Part shown: piece after piece, positions 57,283-64,000 of the stretch | How the letters are laid out: every line of letters starts with the position of its first letter | How positions within the stretch are numbered: position 1 is the stretch's first letter | The notes under the pieces: generated by a model | Told to the model about the DNA's origin: nothing | Seen by the model: the letters and a program-made list of their open reading frames with translations, nothing else | The model's database searches: none | Translations under genes and position numbers: made by a program | Origin: Choanephora cucurbitarum | Lineage: Eukaryota; Mucoromycota; Mucoromycetes; Mucorales; Choanephoraceae | DNA: 64,000 nt | Reading direction: 5' to 3' | NCBI GenBank assembly: GCA_025331435.1 | Contig: JAIWNI010000029.1 | Span: 62,001 to 126,000, forward strand

Positions 57283-59067
57283 TGTAGCTAACAACTGTAT
57301 TAGTTTTTCTGTTTCTTTTTCTTTGACTGATAGTTAAGGGACAAAAAGAAGAAGAGAGAGAATAGAATCTAGGTTCTTTTCGTTGGATAAAAGACTAGTT
57401 CTTTCACACAAATAGGGCTGAAGTCCTCCTAATACGCCGCGTCTCAAGAAATGCATTAAACGTCTGTTTTTCGTGCTTCTTGGCTGCTGTTCTAGACCTC
57501 ATTATTTCCTGGTTAGTGGAAGTTGTTGATAATCGATACTCTTTTACAATCTCTTGAATGAGTTTGCTGCCTCACTTGAAGGTTATTTAGTTTAAGCTTG
57601 TCGTCTCAAGTTCTTGCTGAAAGTCGTATATAAGCAAATTCTAAGTGGCGAGAAGGCTCAGCGTCGAATATGAGCTTGGTTGTAGATCCACATGCGAAGC
57701 AGGTTTGGTTTATGGAAATGTCGTTGTATGCCAGTAAAAAAAAAGGAAAATGCACAAAGTCTAGAGATTGTGCATCCATCCATAGCGTGCGAATAGTCAT
57801 CCATTATGTCCTTCTCTCTCTGCTTTTTTTGTCCCTTTATAGTCTCTATAGTGATGGTATTACCTTTGGCTATAACGAAAAAGAGGGTGTTCTATCCCTC
57901 ATTCACTTTTGGTCTATATGAGCTACTTGATTTCAAGTATGTCCCGGGCGTCCACTCTTCGGAATTTGAATTGTTATTTATCGGGCAAAATGTTGTGACC
58001 GCGACAAAATTTACGCACCCTTATTTACCTTCATAAAATATGCAGGTTTGATAAAGCATTGATCTCCGGTATAAAACTAAAGTATTTTGCAGAAGTTGTT
58101 GGTTTTTCTAATGTGCACTTGTAATTCCATAACTACCAATTTCGCTTGACCATACATGAGTGCGTGACCCTAAAGATCATGGCCTTGTTGCTCAACTAGT
58201 GCGTGAACTGTTTTAAGTTAAAAAGCTTTTAGACACAGAAAGATTTATCATTGGAAACAAGTCAATTTGTTAGACAAACTTCGAAGTGATACACACTAAA
58301 AAGGGATTTCGCAATGAATATATTCTTTGCTCTGGATCTTCGTTTCAACAAAACAAAGCAAATGAGGTGCTTATATAGAGACTGTAGGTATATTCTATAA
58401 GATATTTAGTCTTCAGGTCATTAAAAGATGTCTTCCTTTTCAAAGGATGAAATACAATTGACAGTAAGTTCTCGAGCATAAAAGTATTAAGAGCTTTCTT
58501 CTTTCTTAATGAACTGTATGCCTGTTGTTTTGTGATCATTATAGTATTCTAGAGTGGATAGAGAAAAAAAGAGAGGCTTGCTTTTGGATAACATGTAAAG
58601 GCTCAGCTAGTAAACTCGATAAATGATTGCAAGGCTCTTGTTCAGGAAATAACAAACAAATCAATAAATGCTCATCGCATCACGAGGCACTGTGAATTTA
58701 CTTTCTTTTTCTGCAATATCAGATCATCGTTCTCGGATACATCTCTAATAAGAATTATGTGTACAGATGGGTGTATCACAAAGCTATAAAGCCATTTTTA
58801 GAGACACGAACTACTATGATCAATGGCTAATCACATATCTTTGTTTCTGATCATCATATACATCTCCCTGTCATCTCGCTTTTATGCATATTTCAGGGGA
58901 TGATACTATTTGACAACACCATGTGGGAAAAAAACAAGAGAGATAGAGAGCGCGAGATGAGATAAGATTGGAAAATATAAGGTAGGTTACACTGTTTGCT
59001 CATTAGTCATCTGCTATCTTTCCCATTTGTATATTTTTTGGTTTTCTTAAACTTTGTATAAATATCA
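57283..59067. other. Gene-free interval between eL6 and threonine aldolase
   Basis: About 1.8 kb. The eL6 5' region (pyrimidine-rich on the minus strand) lies at the left, and a TATA-like TATAAATA precedes the aldolase ATG near 59057. No gene or RNA was recognised between. Confidence 0.45.
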
Positions 59068-60396
59068 ATGCTTTCTGTCATTCGTTTTATTCCCAAACGT
59101 TTGTTTGCTCCTCATTCATATTTTCGTTCAACACGCTTATTCTCGACAATCAATATGCCTCATCAAGACAAACAAGTGTTTGATTTGACAAGTGACACTG
59201 CCACTCAACCTACAGACGAGATGTTTGATATTATGAAGCTAGCTCATCGTGGGGATGATGTGTTTACAGTAAATACGGTTTTTGATCATTTTCTTTATGT
59301 ATCTACATAATACTGAAAATTTGTTTTAGCAAAGCAAGACTGTCAATGATTTAGAAGATTATGTAGCTAAGTTATTGGGTAAAGAAGCAGCTCTTTTCTG
59401 CGCCACTGGTTGTATGACAAACCAACTTGCACTTCGTGTCTTGTTAACGCAGCCACCCCACTCTGTACTTTGTGATGCACGCTCGCATGTATTTGTTTAC
59501 GAATGCGGGGGTATCTCTTACCATTCACAAGCAAGCGTTTCACCTGTCGTGCCCAGAAATGGCCATCACTTAACACTAGAGGATGTTCAGTCAAACGTGA
59601 TTACCGATACCTTAGCGTGTGCACCTACTCGTGTGATCTCTCTTGAAAACACTTTAAATGGTACCCTTTTGCCTCTCGAGGAAATCAAACGTATTCATGA
59701 TTATGCTCGACAAAATGATCTTAAACTTCATTTGGATGGTGCTCGGTTGTGGAATGCAAGCCAAGAAACAGGCATTCCTATGCACGAATATGGCCAATAT
59801 TTCGACACTATTTCCGTCTGCTTATCCAAGGGTGTTGGCGCTCCAATTGGATCCATCATGGCTAGTACAAAAGAGAACATAGTACGTGCACGTCATGTTC
59901 GTAAGCTGATGGGTGGCGGCTGGAGGTAAGTTAACGGATCTTGATCATACGCACAACAGATAAAAAGACGAACTTTCATTTATTTATTTTCTACAGACAA
60001 GCTGGATTATTGGCTGCTGCTGCTAAACACTGCATTGATACAGTTGTGCCTACTATGAAGCAAACTCATCAATTGACAAAGAAGCTTGCAGTAGCACTTG
60101 AAGGTTTAGGCATGACACTTATTGCACCATGTGAAACAAATATGATTTTTTTAGACACTGCTCAAGCAGGAATTAGAGTTAGCGATTTGGCAGATGAGCT
60201 TTTGCAGCACAACATTGTGATTGGCTCTAGCTCTGGGACACAAACACGCATTGTGATGCATTATCAAGTAAATGAGGAGGCGATCAATACATTTATTCAA
60301 GTGGCTTCTAAAGTAGTAGCAGAAAAGCGGGGTTTGGGTTCTGATGTATCTACCCAAGTAGGCAGTGGTTCAATTTACCCTTCTGTCAGTGCATAG
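59068..60396 (+). CDS. GLY1: Low-specificity L-threonine aldolase
   Basis: The PLP enzyme splits threonine to glycine and acetaldehyde. Three exons (59068-59268, 59330-59925, 59997-60396) give 398 residues. The fold-type-I core shows FDLTSDTATQPT, MKLAHRGDDVF, FCATGCMTNQLAL, ISLENTLNGTLLP, HLDGARLWNAS (Asp binding the pyridine N) and CLSKGVGAPIGS with the PLP Lys. RKLMGGGWRQAG follows across the second intron. The first 30 residues (MLSVIRFIPKRLFAPHSYFR, then STRLFSTIN) resemble a mitochondrial presequence, with an internal Met (NMPHQDK) as an alternative cytosolic start. Dual targeting is inference. Confidence 0.94.
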
Positions 60397-61182
60397 AGAT
60401 TTCTTTTTATTCAATAAACTTACTTTATCCCCTGAATGAGGGCAGTGTATTTCATGCTCATATACAGAGACGTCAACACCACATACAGGACAAAAGTTAT
60501 AAGAGCAACTGGTCTTTGCAATATCCATAATCAACTTTTTTTAACTAGAACGAGAATGATTGAGAAAGAACTGTGCGAGAGTGAGAAAGCAAATGAGAGA
60601 GGGCGCAATCAAAAGAACGAGAAGAAGAAAGATGATGGTTTTACAGAAACATGCTATTTACAAATTTTTATAGCATTGTGTTTGTTCTTTTTTCTTCTAG
60701 AACAAACATTGATCCAGAAAACGGACAGGAAGGAAGGAATGTGGGTACACTTAGCTTTTGCTTCTAAATTTACCAGGGGGTTGATACTTTCTTTCATATG
60801 TTGGAAATTACTATCATTGATGTTTTGATTAAATTTATCCATTTACTCAATGTGATTGATTCAATTCCTAAAAATAGAGATTGAATGTATAACACAAGAA
60901 GTTTTTAGCTTTAAAGATTAGCAAGTTCATTATCTGTTTAAACCAAATCGAAGCTCATAAAGTAATAGCAAACAAAGCTCTCTTCTCGAAATCATACACC
61001 ACCTGAGAAACGCCTCAAACTCATAAAAGTGAAAGGAAATTTCAGTAGCTTTATTTGCATATTTAGAAATTAGCATTACGGTCCAGAAAGAGAAGCAAAG
61101 CTTAATCTGATTTTTTGGGAAAGAAATGTCTAACCATGAACATTCTCAATACCCATGTGTAGATGATTCCAGAAGGTTCGAG
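60397..61182. other. Intergenic
   Basis: The aldolase 3' region has AATAAA at 60412. The 130-residue frame at 60436-60828 is low-complexity Lys/Glu-rich and not called. Confidence 0.45.
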
Positions 61183-61575
61183 TTAAAGCTTAGCAACATC
61201 AGGTCGGATAGATTGGAATACAGTATTTAGCTTCATAGCAAGCATGATGTTACCCTTAATTTTGAGCTTGCGACTCATATAAGCCTTTTGTCCGTTTAGT
61301 TTACCAGTCGCCAAATTGATGAAATCTTCATCCTTTAAAGAGAGGATAACATCTGCCTTAGTACTGCTTTTGCCGCGCATGGCCTTCCCTTCCTTCTTGA
61401 CATCAATTGTGAATACCTGCTCCTCCCCTTGTTTGTTTTTGATATTGAATTGGAAGACACCATTAACTTGCTTCATTAGCTTGGATTTCTCTTCTGGGCT
61501 GTAATCAATAAAAGACTTGTTTAAGCTGTTGATTAATTCAGAACTCTTAAATCCAGGCGCAACAATACTAGACAT
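61183..61575 (-). CDS. SCP2 sterol-carrier-domain protein, peroxisomal
   Basis: This is a stand-alone SCP2 lipid-binding domain of 130 residues in a single exon. Family features include VNGVFQFNIKNKQGEEQVFT, IDVKKEGKAMRG, ADVILSLKDEDFINLATGKL, NGQKAYMSRKLKIKGNIMLA and MKLNTVF. The C-terminus AKL is a functional variant of the PTS1 peroxisomal signal. It is likely involved in peroxisomal fatty-acyl-CoA or sterol handling. The ATG sits 60 bp before a TATA-like element (TTTATATAAAC on the plus strand near 61620). Confidence 0.92.
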   Translation of the reverse strand: MSSIVAPGFKSSELINSLNKSFIDYSPEEKSKLMKQVNGVFQFNIKNKQGEEQVFTIDVKKEGKAMRGKSSTKADVILSLKDEDFINLATGKLNGQKAYMSRKLKIKGNIMLAMKLNTVFQSIRPDVAKL

Positions 61576-61989
61576 TGTAAAATGGACAGAATTGAAAGAG
61601 GAAGCTAAGCGAATACATGCTTTATATAAACGTTAAAATACTTTCATATCTCGAAATCTGAATGTTTCTATTTGTCAGCTCAATATGCATAAAAAAGGAT
61701 AGAGCGCATAGGTGTCATGAGGGCTTCTTGTGAGTAGCGTTTGCGTGCAACACTGAAAAGTAATGACTGAATGAGTCACTATAATTAAATTCTATGAGAT
61801 TATCACCAGAGAAGAATTGACAAAAGAAAAAGAGAGCAAGCGAAGTTTGCTAAATGATGTTCAACTACATGCTGTGAAATGTGAGAACTATCAAATTTCT
61901 TCAAACAGCATCTAAGTTACAAAGTATATCTCAATTTTGATTAACAGAAAAATTGCAACACAAACCCTTTTTTTCGTGTATTCTTTTTC
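61576..61989. other. Intergenic, divergent promoters
   Basis: This 414-bp spacer lies between divergent starts of the SCP2 gene and the small ORF. No further feature was seen. Confidence 0.5.
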
Positions 61990-62217
61990 ATGGACAGTAA
62001 TTATACGCACAAGCATTGGACAAACAACCGTCTTCTAGTCAACGCAGATGAATGGGTTGATGTGCTCAAAATTGATGAATCTATCAAACTTCCTGACAAC
62101 TTTGACTTTACACAATTAGCAGAGCAGCAACTTCAGTTGAAAGATCTTGTGAATCAGAACAACAAAGGACCTAAAAAGCAAAGGTACGATTGGAAGACCA
62201 ATCCCATGACTACTTAA
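61990..62217 (+). CDS. Small acidic protein, 75 residues (possible Apc13-like)
   Basis: The short frame starts MDSNYTHKHWTNNRLLVN and contains ADEWVDVLKIDESIKLPDNF, then a Gln-rich helix and a basic end (GPKKQRYDWKTNPMTT). DEW-x(n)-LP spacing weakly recalls the anaphase-promoting-complex subunit Apc13/Swm1, which is also about this size. That is a guess from one motif. The upstream CT-rich leader and downstream stop are compatible with a small gene. Confidence 0.45.
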   Translation: MDSNYTHKHWTNNRLLVNADEWVDVLKIDESIKLPDNFDFTQLAEQQLQLKDLVNQNNKGPKKQRYDWKTNPMTT

Positions 62218-62929
62218 GCTTTGGTTGCATTACGTTGCGATGTTCGCAAATCGCCTTTGGTTGGACTGAGTCAAACAACCAACGAATAAATTTGAAAAGT
62301 GCAAGTGTGTTTTTGAAGTGTCACTAGTGTTCATGTCGATGTATTGTTCGTTGTTGTAACCATTTTAGAGATTCCCATGAGTATAACTTTGTACTTCCTC
62401 ATGCATTAGTAATACACAACTTCTCTCGAATCGATGTGTAGGGCAGGAAAATCTAAGTGAATGTTCCATTTAAGCTTTTTTCATCAGATATGTCGATAGA
62501 ATGGTAGAAGCCGACAGTCATAGCTAAATGATGGCTGAACTATACAGTCTAGTAATTAAAAGCCTGTAGTTTTCAATCGCCATTCAGTCGCTACTTAATC
62601 ATGCTGGCTATCTCAGTCAAATACTTGGAAGATGTTCATAAGCAGCCATGTGTAGCAAAATAAAAGCTTGAATTCTTTGAATGCATTGTACGATTACGAA
62701 CGCTTAATCGACTTAAGCAATTATTGCTTGGTTCCAAGTAAGCATTTGTTTCTAGGATGTTTGCCAATGAGCAGGTCTCTCACTACATCGATCTTTTTCG
62801 AAATAACAACAATTTCTCTTTCAACAAGAGATATTATTTTTGAAAGAGGAACAGATATATTTATATAAACAAGCATGGTTTACGTACATATAGATAAGGG
62901 AGCAAGATAACAAAAAATAAATGCATTTT
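62218..62929. other. Intergenic (convergent 3' regions)
   Basis: No gene is supported in this AT-rich spacer. Confidence 0.5.
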
Positions 62930-64000
62930 TTAGGCAGTTTTTTCAGAGGGAGCATTTGCAGGTGCTGGCTGGATATCATTACCTAATGCGTCTTTCTTTG
63001 GAATGGCACGATTGGCCATCCATTCATACCACTCTTCTTCGGTTCTGCCATGCAAGAGTGCAACAATGATAACAGACATGTTATCGCATCCTAGTCCACC
63101 TCCATCACTCTCTGGTGCTAAGCAATGGTCCATCATCTGCTCACATATTTCATCTAGTTTTATCTTGTTGGCAAGGTGGTGTCGAACAAAATCAACTACT
63201 TCTCGGTTCGACATACAGTCCCAAATACCGTCACAAGCCAAGACTAAGAACTCATCTTGATCAGTGATTACATGCTCCACTACATCTGGGTAGCAGGTTA
63301 CTGCTTGTTCTTCAGGTGGCAAGTCGGCAGCTTGCTTAAACTCAAAATCACCAATAGCACGAGAAAGTGCAAGATTACCTGCAACAAAACAAATTAACAC
63401 AGCTATTCTGCTTTTTCTTTTCTTTCAATTCTTGGTGTTCGTTGCTTGGTAATTTTGAAAGCCCATACCATTAACTCGACCAAATTCAACAAAGCCGCCT
63501 GCTTTTACAATGCGCTGATTTTCTTTGGGATCACCTGGTTTATGATCAAAAGACAATGGCTTGCTTTGGCCTGCTGTGCTAACAATACATCTAGAATCAC
63601 CTGCATTGGCCTATGTTGTACAAAAATATAGAGGTTTGAATAAGCTTTGTCTAGTTTGCTTAAGTCTGGTTACAAAATACTTGCAACAAAGATTGATTTT
63701 CGACTAGGCATCAAAAGTGCTGAAACTGCAGTACAACCAGAAGGATCGTAACTGAAGTTCTGATCTGTGTTGTGACAATATATAGATATCAGATCTATCT
63801 TGCTTTCTTTTTTCTACGATCTGCTCTTTGTTCTTTACCTTCTAATAGCTCTTTATCCAATTGAAGGTACGCTTCAGTCATTGCTTGTGCATAACTTTTC
63901 TTCTCAAAGTGTGAAGATTCAAGTACGCGATGATGAAGTGTTTGTCCAGTGTATTGTGCAACAGTGGAGCCTTAAGATATTGGTAGAATGATAAAGAGAG
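62930..64000 (-). CDS. PTC2: PP2C Ser/Thr phosphatase, Ptc2/Ptc3 type (5' end outside window)
   Basis: This Mg/Mn-dependent phosphatase of the Ptc2/3 group acts on stress MAPK and checkpoint kinases in yeasts. Visible exons are 63839-63970, 63685-63764, 63469-63610 and 62930-63378, and all phases agree. Core motifs are [43 protein letters not shown] (metal-site region), [47 protein letters not shown] and [13 protein letters not shown] (final metal-binding Asp). The tail is Pro/Ala-rich ([13 protein letters not shown]). The intron after SIFV uses a GC donor. The N-terminus with the first metal-binding motif lies past 64000. Confidence 0.93.

Noticed and set aside
56857..57291. 144-residue plus-strand frame opposite eL6
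   Set aside because: It is a mirror of the strongly codon-biased ribosomal gene.
60436..60828. 130-residue plus-strand frame after threonine aldolase
   Set aside because: Lys/Glu-rich low complexity, no homologous motif, and it lies in a likely 3'UTR/intergenic region.
61160..61190. GGTTCGAGTTA resembling a tRNA B box
   Set aside because: The full B-box consensus, A box and cloverleaf are absent; no tRNA was found in the window.

Overview
The window is nuclear DNA of a filamentous fungus, most likely Mucoromycota (Mucorales-like). It is AT-rich, with compact genes, many short GT-AG introns (about 45-80 nt), and proteins such as a Rim15-type kinase, CreC-type WD40 protein, Pat1, Saf4/CCDC130 and a PET8-type carrier. 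Secreted Ser/Ala-rich proteins and DNA transposons fill the gene-poor stretches. Exon boundaries were set by hand from splice motifs, reading-frame continuity and family knowledge. No search was run.

Layout. 1-3986: 3' part of serine palmitoyltransferase LCB1, then RanBP1/Yrb1 and an HSL-type alpha/beta hydrolase. 4738-4888: a 151-bp MITE. 5495-14215: a 2793-residue Rim15-like PAS/AGC-kinase/receiver protein. 15103-19474: a CreC/WDR20-like WD40 protein and a DUF1206-like membrane protein. 22750-25219: Cu/Zn superoxide dismutase, an unknown 149-residue protein and a mitochondrial SAM carrier. 27280-28607: a complete, apparently intact Tc1/mariner element. 29885-32174: an unknown protein converging on Saf4/CCDC130.

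33589-40634 is a striking accessory block. Two genes for secreted proteins lie in inverted orientation and share about 742 bp of apparently identical promoter, signal-peptide and pro-region sequence. They also share about 200 bp of nearly identical 3'UTR that starts exactly at a splice donor. The mature coding part between these blocks is strongly diverged. A catalase gene and a pogo-like MITE lie between the arms.

42032-44307 holds a PQ-loop vacuolar transporter and ATP synthase subunit d. 46392-50592 is a mobile-element cluster: a broken Crypton/Ndc10-like tyrosine recombinase, a Fanzor (eukaryotic TnpB-like, RNA-guided nuclease family) gene, and a collinear IS630-like transposase whose first catalytic Asp is replaced by Gly. 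From 50946 ordinary genes resume: Pat1, a membrane-anchored GDSL/SGNH esterase with an 8-nt microexon, ribosomal protein eL6, threonine aldolase, a PTS1-bearing SCP2 protein, a small ORF and a PP2C phosphatase with a GC-AG intron running off the right end.

Most genes are unrelated housekeeping loci. SOD1 and catalase together form an antioxidant pair, although they are about 14 kb apart and not evidently co-regulated.
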